From positions 124,001 to 188,000 of the forward strand of contig NZ_QAYE01000001.1 of the NCBI RefSeq assembly GCF_003053745.1: DNA of 64,000 nt, given 5' to 3'. The notes under the pieces are model-generated. The model worked only from the letters and a program-made list of their open reading frames with translations, did not search any database and was not told the origin of the DNA. This document shows positions 57,150 to 64,000 of this stretch, piece after piece (position 1 is the first letter of the stretch; each line of letters starts with the position of its first letter). This stretch comes from Sphingomonas faeni (GTDB lineage Bacteria; Pseudomonadota; Alphaproteobacteria; Sphingomonadales; Sphingomonadaceae). A program made the translations under genes and the position numbers.

Positions 57150-57593
57150 ATGCGGGTATTTCTGGGGATTGCGGCGGCATCATTGGTTAGTGTTCCTGTC
57201 GCGGCGCAATCGGTTGAAGTCGACATCCAAAAACTCGGTCAGCGTGCCGAGGCGTTCGTCCGGGTCCGCAACCAGTTCGATCAGGCGGCGATGATCGCGA
57301 TGATGGCGCCCGAATATCAGGAAGTATCGCCCGTCGGTGAGGTCGATTCCCGCGAGCGCGTGATCGGGTTCTACGCAGCCGACAAGAAATCAGCCGCACC
57401 GCCGATGACGATTACCGAAACCGTCGCGCGGCCCGCTGGCACGATCGGTGTCGTCACGATGCGGATCGCCTACACCATGCCCGGCAAGGACGGTCAGATG
57501 CAGACGCGCGCGCTGCGGGCCGGCTTCGTCGCGCGACGGATCAAGGGCGACTGGCAGTTCGTGTCGTTGCAGTTCACCCCGATCCGCGGATGA
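57150..57593 (+). CDS. Exported SnoaL/NTF2-like (DUF4440-type) protein
   Basis: A 147-residue protein with a signal peptide (MRVFLGIAAASLVSVPVAAQ) and an NTF2-like cone: FVRVRNQFDQAAMIAMMAPE, then YQEVSPVGEVDSRERVIGFY and ARRIKGDWQFVSLQFTPI. No catalytic residue can be assigned. The start at 57150 gives the signal peptide directly. Convergent with the HerA-like ATPase gene, four bases apart. Confidence 0.75.
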   Translation: MRVFLGIAAASLVSVPVAAQSVEVDIQKLGQRAEAFVRVRNQFDQAAMIAMMAPEYQEVSPVGEVDSRERVIGFYAADKKSAAPPMTITETVARPAGTIGVVTMRIAYTMPGKDGQMQTRALRAGFVARRIKGDWQFVSLQFTPIRG

Positions 57594-57597
57594 CGAT

Positions 57598-59061
57598 CTA
57601 CGCCGCCTCCGCCGGCAGCGTCGTCCAGCCCAGCCCTGGGATCGTGATCGAGCGTTTGCCGGCGAGATCGGTGCGGCACACGATCAGTTCGCGGCTCTCT
57701 ATGTAGCCGATCAGACGCTTCACCCGGCCGAGCGAACTCGTACCATACGTCGCTGCGATGCGCGCGTCAGACGGGCAGGGCTCGCCTTCACGTGCCGCAC
57801 GCGCGACCAGCAGGAACGCCCCGAGCATGTCGTCGGGGAGGCCGCTCGCCACGTCTAGCGCAGCCGTCCATGCCTCGTCGGTCATGTCGAAGATCCCTGC
57901 ACGGGCGCAACTCAGGCGCCGGACGAAGCCGGGGAGATCGAGCGGCGGCTTGGCGAGACCGCCCATCCGACAGCGCACCTGGAAATCCTGGAATAGCACC
58001 GACGGAGGCCGTAGCGTCGACTCCGGATCCTCGACGATCGCGCGGAATACGTCGGCGTAGACCGCTTCGACCTCGTCGTCAGTCTTCTCGGGCGGCGGCG
58101 GGGCGGCGGTGCGTGGCTCGGGTGGGCGGGCGATGCCGTCGAGCAGTTCCTCCGCCGGCACGCGACGTGGGCGCGAATCAAACATCAGGCCGAGTTCGGG
58201 CGCGTCGACTACTGGCTCGGACAGCAGGTCCTGCAGGTCCATCGGCGCGACGCTGGGGAGGGGAGTGAGCTTGGGGCTGCCGCTGCGCGCGGAGGTCGCG
58301 ACGTCGCCGATCTTCACCGTGATCGGCCGCCGCGATACCGCGGGGCCAAGCGCCATGAACGTGCCACGCTGGAGATCGCGAATCGCTTCGGCCTGGCGTC
58401 GCTCCATGCCGAGCAGATCGGCCGCGCGGGCCATGTCGATGTCGAGAAAGGTGCGGCCCATCAGGAAGTTCGACGCTTCCGCCGCGACGTTCTTCGCAAG
58501 CTTCGCCAGCCGCTGAGTCGCGATCACGCCGGCGAGACCGCGTTTACGCCCGCGGCACATCAGGTTGGTCATCGCCGCCAAAGAGGCACGGCGGACCTCT
58601 TCCGAGACCTCGCCGCCCGTCACCGGCGCGAACATCTGCGCTTCGTCGACCACCACCAGCACCGGATACCAATGCTCGCGCGGCGCATCGAACAGCGCTG
58701 AGAGGAACGACGCCGCACAGCGCATCTGGCCCTCGACCTCGAGTCCTTCGAGGCTGAGCACCGCGGACGTCCGATGTTCGCGCAACCGCGTCGCAATCCG
58801 TGCGATCTCGCGTTCGCTATAGTCGCCGGCCTCGATCACGACGTGGCCATGAGGCCCCGCGAGCGTCACGAAATCGCCCTCCGGATCGATCACGATCTGC
58901 TGGACATGCCCCGCCGATCGCTCGAGCAGGCGGCGCAACAGATGCGATTTTCCCGAGCCCGAATTGCCCTGCACCAACAGGCGGGTGGCGAGTAGTTCCT
59001 CCAGGTCGACGCCGACGGCAGTACCATTGCCGTCGGTGCCCATATTCACGCTAACCGTCAT
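57598..59061 (-). CDS. HerA/DUF87-type P-loop ATPase
   Basis: A 487-residue ATPase of the HerA-FtsK superfamily. Walker A is GNSGSGKSHLLRRLLE (about 31-46), Walker B is YPVLVVVDEAQMFAP, and GLAGVIATQRLAKLAKNVAA resembles the sensor/arginine region. A linker of about 70 residues (PEPRTAAPPPPEKTDD) leads to a C-terminal helical domain with winged-helix-like DARIAATYGTSSLGRVKRLI. HerA proteins translocate DNA with a nuclease such as NurA, but none is adjacent here. Members of this ATP-binding DUF87 type without partners are common in sphingomonads. The start at 59061 was chosen for homology; the frame reaches 59439. Confidence 0.82.
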   Translation of the reverse strand: MTVSVNMGTDGNGTAVGVDLEELLATRLLVQGNSGSGKSHLLRRLLERSAGHVQQIVIDPEGDFVTLAGPHGHVVIEAGDYSEREIARIATRLREHRTSAVLSLEGLEVEGQMRCAASFLSALFDAPREHWYPVLVVVDEAQMFAPVTGGEVSEEVRRASLAAMTNLMCRGRKRGLAGVIATQRLAKLAKNVAAEASNFLMGRTFLDIDMARAADLLGMERRQAEAIRDLQRGTFMALGPAVSRRPITVKIGDVATSARSGSPKLTPLPSVAPMDLQDLLSEPVVDAPELGLMFDSRPRRVPAEELLDGIARPPEPRTAAPPPPEKTDDEVEAVYADVFRAIVEDPESTLRPPSVLFQDFQVRCRMGGLAKPPLDLPGFVRRLSCARAGIFDMTDEAWTAALDVASGLPDDMLGAFLLVARAAREGEPCPSDARIAATYGTSSLGRVKRLIGYIESRELIVCRTDLAGKRSITIPGLGWTTLPAEAA

Positions 59062-59173
59062 GCCGCGCGTTTGGCAGGTGCGGGCGCATGGGAGCAAGGA
59101 GTCTTTGTGAGTTCGGTCGCAACGCTGGCTTTGCGCGCTGGCATAATCCGCAATCCCGGCTAGGTCGCGACTC

Positions 59174-59719
59174 ATGGCCACGAAACAATCCCTGCTCGCC
59201 GATCTCTCGCAGCGACTGCTCGGCAAGGCGCCGGGCGACCTCGACGACGAGGAGCGTCGCGTCCTCGCCGGGATCGAAGCGGGCACAACGGTCAGCCGCG
59301 ACGCTGCCGACGTTTCCGACGAGCGATCGACGTTTGGCGAGCGACTGTCGGACCGCGTCGCCGCAATCGGCGGGTCGTGGGGGTTCATCATCGCGTTCAG
59401 CGCGGTGCTGATCGGCTGGATGCTGCTGAACTCGGACATCCTCGCGCATTTCGGGCGCGCGTTCGATCCGTATCCCTACATCTTCCTCAACCTGCTGCTC
59501 TCGACCGTGGCCGCGATCCAGGCGCCGGTAATCATGATGAGCCAGAACCGGCAATCGGCGAAGGATCGCCTGGCCGCCAGCCTCGATTACGAGACCAATC
59601 TGCGCGCCGAACTCGACATCCTGCGCGTGCATCACAAGATCGATCATCTCGTGCTCGCCCGGCTCGAAGCGATCGAGCGGAAAATCGACGGTCTGGCGAA
59701 ATCCGCGCCTGACGCCTAA
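59174..59719 (+). CDS. DUF1003 membrane protein
   Basis: A 181-residue protein with two helices ([40 protein letters not shown]) and the family ending [20 protein letters not shown], then [23 protein letters not shown]1003 proteins are often linked to metal or stress tolerance; the function is unknown. Divergent from the ATPase gene. Confidence 0.9.
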   Translation: MATKQSLLADLSQRLLGKAPGDLDDEERRVLAGIEAGTTVSRDAADVSDERSTFGERLSDRVAAIGGSWGFIIAFSAVLIGWMLLNSDILAHFGRAFDPYPYIFLNLLLSTVAAIQAPVIMMSQNRQSAKDRLAASLDYETNLRAELDILRVHHKIDHLVLARLEAIERKIDGLAKSAPDA

Positions 59720-59748
59720 GAGCGGGGCCATCAGCTAAAGAGGCACCG

Positions 59749-60492
59749 ATGGCAGGCCATTCCAAATACAAGAATATCATGTACCGCAAGGGCGCGCAGG
59801 ACAAGAAGCGCTCGTCGGCGTTCAGCAAGCTCAGCCGAGAGATCACGGTCGCGGCCAAGATGGGCCTGCCCGACGTCGACATGAACCCACGCCTGCGCGC
59901 GGCGGTCAACGCGGCCAAGGCGGCGTCGTTGCCCAAGGAGAACATCCAGCGCTCGATCGACAAGGCGAGCCGCGGCGATGCCGAGAATTACGAAGAGATC
60001 CGCTACGAGGGCTTCGGCCCTGGCGGCGTGTCGCTGATCATCGAGGCGCTGACCGACAACCGCAACCGCACCGCGACCAACGTGCGTGTCGCGGTCGGCA
60101 AGAACGGCGGCAATTTGGGCGCGGGCGGTTCGGTCAGCCATGCGTTCGACCGCGTCGGGTTGATCTCGTATCCGGCGAGTGCGGGCGATGCCGACACGGT
60201 GTTCGAAGCCGCGCTCGAGGCTGGCGCCGAGGACGTCACGTCGAGCGAGGACGGCCATGAGGTCTGGACCGCGCAGGGCGACCTGCACGAGGTGGCCAAG
60301 GCGCTTGAGGCGAAGCTCGGCGAGGCCGAAGGCGCCAAGCTGGCCTGGCGTCCGCAGGTGATGGTCGCGGTTGAGGCGGACGATGCGGCGACCTTGTTCA
60401 AGCTGATTGATGCGCTCGACGAGGATGACGACGTGCAGACCGTCTGGGGCAATTACGAAATTTCCGACGAGATCATGGAATCGCTCGGTTGA
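59749..60492 (+). CDS. YebC/PmpR-family protein (DNA-binding regulator or translation factor)
   Basis: A 247-residue, three-domain protein. The N-terminal [20 protein letters not shown] and [17 protein letters not shown] are family-defining; [20 protein letters not shown] and [14 protein letters not shown] follow. Members bind DNA near quorum-sensing or ruv genes, and more recent work ties YebC to resolving ribosome stalls at proline runs. It precedes ruvC, the usual neighbour. A 178-bp inverted-repeat gap separates them. Confidence 0.95.
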   Translation: MAGHSKYKNIMYRKGAQDKKRSSAFSKLSREITVAAKMGLPDVDMNPRLRAAVNAAKAASLPKENIQRSIDKASRGDAENYEEIRYEGFGPGGVSLIIEALTDNRNRTATNVRVAVGKNGGNLGAGGSVSHAFDRVGLISYPASAGDADTVFEAALEAGAEDVTSSEDGHEVWTAQGDLHEVAKALEAKLGEAEGAKLAWRPQVMVAVEADDAATLFKLIDALDEDDDVQTVWGNYEISDEIMESLG

Positions 60493-60499
60493 GATGAAG

Positions 60500-60677
60500 A
60501 AGGTGGGTTCACGCGGAGACGCGGAGACGCGGAGAGTGGCGCTTCGTGGCTACGTCCTCCGCGCCAGCGGCCTGATATCGGTAGGTCAGCCCGGAGAACT
60601 GAAAGTCCCCCTAACGCGAGACGCTAGACAGGGACGAACCCCCTCCGCGCCTCCGCGCCTCCGCGCGAACCAACCTT
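60500..60677. repeat. Inverted repeat with tandem CGCGGAG units
   Basis: The left end AAGGTGGGTTCACGCGGAGA continues with two more CGCGGAG units, and the right end (to 60677) is its imperfect complement with about 37-bp arms around a 105-bp centre. It fills the gap between the YebC gene and ruvC, ending 16 bases before the ruvC start. Confidence 0.8.
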
Positions 60678-60693
60678 CTCCTTCTACCTGCGC

Positions 60694-61200
60694 ATGATCA
60701 TCCTCGGACTAGACCCCGGCCTCGGCACCACCGGCTGGGGCGTCATTCGCGCCGACGGCAACCGCCTGAGCCATATCGCCAACGGCCAGATCAAGACCGA
60801 TCCGTCGATGGCGCTCCCCCGCCGCCTCACCGCGCTCTACAACGCGTTGATCGACGTCATCCGCACCGAGCGTCCCGACGGCGCAGCGGTCGAGGAAGTG
60901 CTCGGCAACACGAACGCGCAATCAACGCTCAAGCTCGGCCAGGCGCGTGGCGTCGTCCTACTCGCAGCGGCCGGCGCGGGGCTGCATATCGGGGAGTACC
61001 ACCCCTCGACCGTCAAGAAGGGCGTCGTCGGCACCGGCGGCGCGGACAAGAAGCAGATCCAGGCGATGATGGCCGTGTTGTTGCCGGGAGCGAAACTCGC
61101 CGGCCCCGACGCCGCCGACGCGCTTGCGGTCGCGATCACCCATGCGCATCACGTTGCCAGTGCCGCCGCACTGGCGCGACGCAGCGGCGTAGGCGCTTGA
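60694..61200 (+). CDS. ruvC: Crossover junction endodeoxyribonuclease RuvC
   Basis: A 168-residue Holliday-junction resolvase. [17 protein letters not shown] contains catalytic Asp7; [20 protein letters not shown] gives the second acidic residue; [17 protein letters not shown] gives the C-terminal acidic pair. It cuts four-way junctions moved by RuvAB. ruvA follows 1.3 kb later, with an AraC-type gene between them, and ruvB is not in the window. Confidence 0.96.
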   Translation: MIILGLDPGLGTTGWGVIRADGNRLSHIANGQIKTDPSMALPRRLTALYNALIDVIRTERPDGAAVEEVLGNTNAQSTLKLGQARGVVLLAAAGAGLHIGEYHPSTVKKGVVGTGGADKKQIQAMMAVLLPGAKLAGPDAADALAVAITHAHHVASAAALARRSGVGA

Positions 61201-61338
61201 TCCCCCCACCGCTGCTGCGTGGCCAAACCAACGTCAAGCGGCACTTTCTGACCTAGCATCCAACGCCGCGCGCCAGTGTTCGTCGAGCGCCAAAACTAAG
61301 GCCAAGCCAATATCCGCTCGGACAAAACTTGGTTCATT

Positions 61339-61369
61339 TTGAATGAGATCGGCGCCTACCCGCTATAAT
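61339..61369 (+). promoter_or_regulatory. Candidate sigma-70 promoter for the AraC-type gene
   Basis: TTGAAT at 61339 and a perfect TATAAT at 61364, 19 bases apart, lie in an AT-rich pocket unusual for this DNA. They are about 85 bp upstream of the regulator ATG. The 61201-61454 gap otherwise shows no gene. Confidence 0.35.
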
Positions 61370-61454
61370 TACACATCAATCAAGTTTTTATAGCCAAGCC
61401 CGTACCGCTGTGGCAGCGCGCCCATGAAGTTTAATTTAGATTAAGGGCAACGCG

Positions 61455-62444
61455 ATGCTTGTCGAACACGTACGAGGTGGAACGAACAGCAACAATGTTC
61501 CGGCCTCGGCGTTTGCGATGCCCGCGGGCATGACGATGCGGTACGATCTGCCCGATCCGACGCTGTCCGAGTATTTGACGGGGTATGCGATCTACGCCTC
61601 GAACGACCGCGCGCCGATGCTGAACTGGTATCTACCCGCACCGGCGATGATCTCCGTGCTGGTCGACGCCGGGCCGCTGACCGTGTCGGTCGGCAACCAT
61701 CGCTTCGGCCCGCTCGATCGCGCAAGCTTCTACGGTCCGACCAGCCGCGCCTTCCGGACCGAGACGCATGGCGGGATCGCCGTGGGCATCGGCCTCAGCG
61801 CGCTCGGTTGGTCGCGGCTCACCGCGCGGTCGGCGGGCGAATTCCACAACCGTGTCGTGCCGCTCAGCTCGGCGCTGGGATCGGACCTCTCAGCGCGGCT
61901 GGTCGAAGGGCTCGACGCGCTCGACGACGACACGATGATCAAGCCGCTGCTCGATGCGGTGTTCGGCGCGTTTTTCACCCGCCCGCATCCGCGCGAGGAT
62001 CTGATCCGCGCGTTCACCGCGTTGACCGTCACCGACGGCGTGATCGAGATGAAGGACGTCGCCGACCGCCTCGACATCCCGACGCATGAACTGCGACGCA
62101 TGGCGACGCGCCATTTCGGCATGCCGCCAAAGCTGTTGCTGAGGCGCGCGCGGTTCCTGCGATCGTTCATCAGCCTGATCCGGACCGACGGCATGGCGGA
62201 CTATTCGAAGATCGACAGCAGCTATTTCGACGCCTCGCATTTCCTCCGCGATGCCGGCACGTTCCTCGGCACGACGCCGCGCCGCTTCATCGCGTCCGAC
62301 ACCGTATTCCTGCGCGCCAGCCTGCGTGCCCGCGCGATGGTGATCGGCGCGCCGACCCAGGCGCTGCATGAAACCGCGAAAGCCGCTGCGCCCGTTCAGA
62401 ACCGTCCGACGAACGAGCAGGGTCGTCCGCAACCAAACGCCTGA
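61455..62444 (+). CDS. AraC-family helix-turn-helix regulator
   Basis: A 329-residue regulator. The N-terminal domain (about 20-150; LPDPTLSEYLTGYAIYASND, NHRFGPLDRASFYGPTSRAF) looks like the AraC-type DUF6597/cupin-like sensor. The C-terminal DNA-binding part has DVADRLDIPTHELRRMATRH, then FGMPPKLLLRRARFLRSFIS, typical of AraC helix-turn-helix pairs. Effector unknown. It is placed between ruvC and ruvA, splitting a cluster that is usually contiguous. Confidence 0.85.
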   Translation: MLVEHVRGGTNSNNVPASAFAMPAGMTMRYDLPDPTLSEYLTGYAIYASNDRAPMLNWYLPAPAMISVLVDAGPLTVSVGNHRFGPLDRASFYGPTSRAFRTETHGGIAVGIGLSALGWSRLTARSAGEFHNRVVPLSSALGSDLSARLVEGLDALDDDTMIKPLLDAVFGAFFTRPHPREDLIRAFTALTVTDGVIEMKDVADRLDIPTHELRRMATRHFGMPPKLLLRRARFLRSFISLIRTDGMADYSKIDSSYFDASHFLRDAGTFLGTTPRRFIASDTVFLRASLRARAMVIGAPTQALHETAKAAAPVQNRPTNEQGRPQPNA

Positions 62445-62526
62445 CCGACGTGCGCGTCGATCGAGCCGGAACGCCCGTACTTTGACGGGATGACGTCGCG
62501 CCGTCGATGTTCTACCGCCTGATCCA

Positions 62527-63126
62527 ATGATCGTGCATCTCAAAGGACGGCTGGACTCGACCGGCATCGACCATGCCGTGATCGACGTCGGCGGCGTCGG
62601 CTATCTGGTCGGCGCCTCGGCGCGCACGCTGTCGGCCTTAGGCCCGATCGGTGAGGCTTGTACCGTGTTCACCGAATTGCTGGTGGGCGAGGATTTCCAG
62701 CGGCTCGTGGGGTTCTCCAGCGCGGACGAGCGCGACTGGTTCCGGTTGCTGACGGGCGTGCAGGGGGTCGGCGCCCGCGTCGCGCTCGCGATCCTGTCGG
62801 CGCTCGAGCCGGTCGATCTTTCACGCGCGATCGCCAGTGGCGACAAGGCGATGGTCGCGCGCGCCAACGGCGTGGGACCCAAGCTTGCCCAGCGTATCGT
62901 GATGGAGTTGAAGGACAAGGTCGGCGGGATCGCGCTGGGGCTCGGGCCGGCAGTGGTCAATGCCGCGCCGGGTGCGTCGGCGGATGCGGTGTCGGCGCTG
63001 CTCAATCTCGGGTTCCGCCCGAACGAGGCGAGTGTCGCGGTGGCGGCGGCGGACGAGGAACTGGGGGCTGGGGCCTCGCTCGATGCGCTGGTCCGGCTGG
63101 CGTTGCGCAAGGCGTCTAAGTCTTAG
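62527..63126 (+). CDS. ruvA: Holliday junction branch migration protein RuvA
   Basis: A 199-residue protein with an OB-fold start ([20 protein letters not shown]), tandem helix-hairpin-helix motifs ([40 protein letters not shown]) and a C-terminal domain III ([20 protein letters not shown]). It binds junctions as a tetramer and recruits RuvB. The gene ends at a convergent gap holding two palindromic elements; ruvB is not next to it. Confidence 0.96.
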   Translation: MIVHLKGRLDSTGIDHAVIDVGGVGYLVGASARTLSALGPIGEACTVFTELLVGEDFQRLVGFSSADERDWFRLLTGVQGVGARVALAILSALEPVDLSRAIASGDKAMVARANGVGPKLAQRIVMELKDKVGGIALGLGPAVVNAAPGASADAVSALLNLGFRPNEASVAVAAADEELGAGASLDALVRLALRKASKS

Positions 63127-63130
63127 AGTT

Positions 63131-63230
63131 CGGTCGATAGCGTTCTCCTGCGTACGCAGGAGTCCAGGATGACAAGCTTCGCGCTCCGTTGCCCTGGGCT
63201 CCTGCGTGCGCAGGAGAACGCTATCGACCG
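63131..63230. repeat. Palindromic element after ruvA
   Basis: A 100-bp unit whose ends CGGTCGATAGCGTTCTCCTG and CAGGAGAACGCTATCGACCG are perfectly complementary, each followed inward by a short CTCCTGCG/CGCAGGAG hairpin. It starts five bases after the ruvA stop. Confidence 0.9.
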
Positions 63231-63239
63231 TCACTAGTC

Positions 63240-63321
63240 CGTCATCCTGACGAAAGTCAGGATCCAGAGCCGCAATCGGCAACGCCAATAACCCTGGGTC
63301 CTGACTTTCGTCAGGATGACG
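63240..63321. repeat. Family C palindromic element, copy 2
   Basis: An 82-bp unit with CGTCATCCTGACGAAAGTCA and a mirrored GACTTTCGTCAGGATGACG end. It shares its arms with the copy at 32793-32873. The two elements together fill the convergent gap to the dehydrogenase. Confidence 0.88.
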
Positions 63322-63362
63322 CAAATGACTCGGGCGGTATTCGTACTATGGTCGCCTCGTCC

Positions 63363-64000
63363 TTAGAGCGGCGTAAGCAACGCTTTCCTCCCGAAATGCG
63401 CATCGAGGTTCGCAACCACCAACGCCGCCATCGCAGCCCGTCCATCGACGGTCGCGCTACCCTGATGCGGTGACAGGACCACTTGGTTCATCGCCTTGAG
63501 CGCGTTGGGAACGGCAGGTTCGTCGGCGAACACATCAAGCCCCGCCCCGGCGATCGTCCCGTCCTGAAGCGCCACTACCAGCGCCGGTTCGTCGACCAGA
63601 CTACCCCGAGCGATATTAACGAGGATACCGTCCTCGCCAAGTGCCCTGAGGACACCCGCATCCACGATATGCGACGTCGCCTCGCCTCCAGGCGCGGCAA
63701 TGATCAGCACGTCGCACGCCGCCGCAAGCGAAGCGATGTCGGCATGGAATACGCCGGCGAAATCCGGCTTGGCGGAATGCGCGGCATAATGAAGTGCGCT
63801 CGCAAACGGCGCAGCGCGCTCGGCGATCGCCTTGCCAATCCGGCCGAGCCCGAAGATCCCGATCCGCCGCCCGCTAGCCCGGCGCGCGAGACCGACCTGC
63901 CACCCGCCGTCCCGCACCGCGCGATCGTTCGCGACGATCCGCCGTTGCACCGCCAACATAAGCCCGATCGCAAGGTCCGCGACGTCGTCGGTCAGCACGT
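63363..64000 (-). CDS. D-isomer-specific 2-hydroxyacid dehydrogenase, C-terminal part (cut by window edge)
   Basis: About 212 residues of the NAD(P)-dependent dehydrogenase family remain; the N-terminal catalytic half lies outside the window. The Rossmann motif is RRIGIFGLGRIGKAIAER. The catalytic Arg lies in NIARGSLVDEPAL, Glu in DVFADEPAVP and His in LSPHQGSATVDGR. Closest in wording to glyoxylate/hydroxypyruvate reductases; the substrate cannot be fixed from this part. Confidence 0.9.
   Translation of the reverse strand, partial: VLTDDVADLAIGLMLAVQRRIVANDRAVRDGGWQVGLARRASGRRIGIFGLGRIGKAIAERAAPFASALHYAAHSAKPDFAGVFHADIASLAAACDVLIIAAPGGEATSHIVDAGVLRALGEDGILVNIARGSLVDEPALVVALQDGTIAGAGLDVFADEPAVPNALKAMNQVVLSPHQGSATVDGRAAMAALVVANLDAHFGRKALLTPL

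Overview
The window is a high-GC alphaproteobacterial chromosome segment. Its gene content (many TonB-dependent receptors, a GapR/DUF2312 protein, DUF1244, a PHA-granule-region small protein, a bacteriophytochrome with an HWE-type kinase module) and the recurring CCCCGGCGAAGGCCGGGG-type intergenic palindromes fit Sphingomonas or a close relative in the Sphingomonadaceae. That assignment is inference; no rRNA is present to confirm it. I see no prophage, insertion sequence, plasmid module or CRISPR array. The window reads as ordinary core and semi-core chromosome.

Layout. 1-4.3 kb: a siderophore uptake locus, with a TonB receptor divergent from DUF3649-PepSY-(DUF3325) genes over a Fur-box-like sequence. 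4.3-9.6 kb: a bacteriophytochrome kinase, an SBF-like transporter overlapping an adenine deaminase-like gene, and a DUF808 membrane protein. 9.9-17.3 kb: an S9 peptidase, a secreted S1-like serine protease and a FecI-FecR-FecA-like cell-surface signalling cassette. 17.4-25.2 kb: a small DUF697-like protein, a 1068-residue autotransporter, a small acidic protein, a secreted methyltransferase-like protein, a Bcr/CflA efflux pump and a PAS-LuxR regulator. 25.4-26.8 kb: three small stress genes. 26.9-36.3 kb: a carboxylate/acetate island consisting of an MHS-family symporter, a DcaP-like porin, acs, a LuxR-type response regulator overlapping acs, and a transporter-fused hybrid kinase resembling the CrbS/CrbR acetate-switch system.

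36.5 kb: tRNA-Gly(TCC). 36.8-42.6 kb: an RND efflux operon (permease-adaptor-outer-membrane factor). 42.6-46.4 kb: trmB, an FNT channel, a PAP2 phosphatase, a small lipoprotein and an AI-2E family protein. 46.7-49.5 kb: metK and lnt. 49.9-55.4 kb: a VOC protein, a PHA-system protein, the overlapping set cstA-ybdD-heme oxygenase, and pyk. 55.5-59.7 kb: small proteins including GapR, and a HerA-like ATPase. 59.7-64 kb: a YebC regulator, ruvC, an AraC-type regulator, ruvA, and the C-terminal part of a 2-hydroxyacid dehydrogenase running off the edge.

The strongest non-genic signal is a set of dispersed palindromic elements of 59-178 bp in the longer intergenic gaps. They fall into several families, two of which occur in both tandem orders at separate loci. 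Every convergent gene junction longer than about 100 bp holds either one of these elements or a terminator hairpin. The most coherent functional story is acetate/pyruvate/carboxylate handling: a DcaP porin, an MHS symporter, Acs with its putative CrbSR control, and CstA/YbdD. A second theme is iron and heme: the siderophore receptor locus, the Fec-like signalling system, and a heme oxygenase that could also supply biliverdin to the phytochrome.
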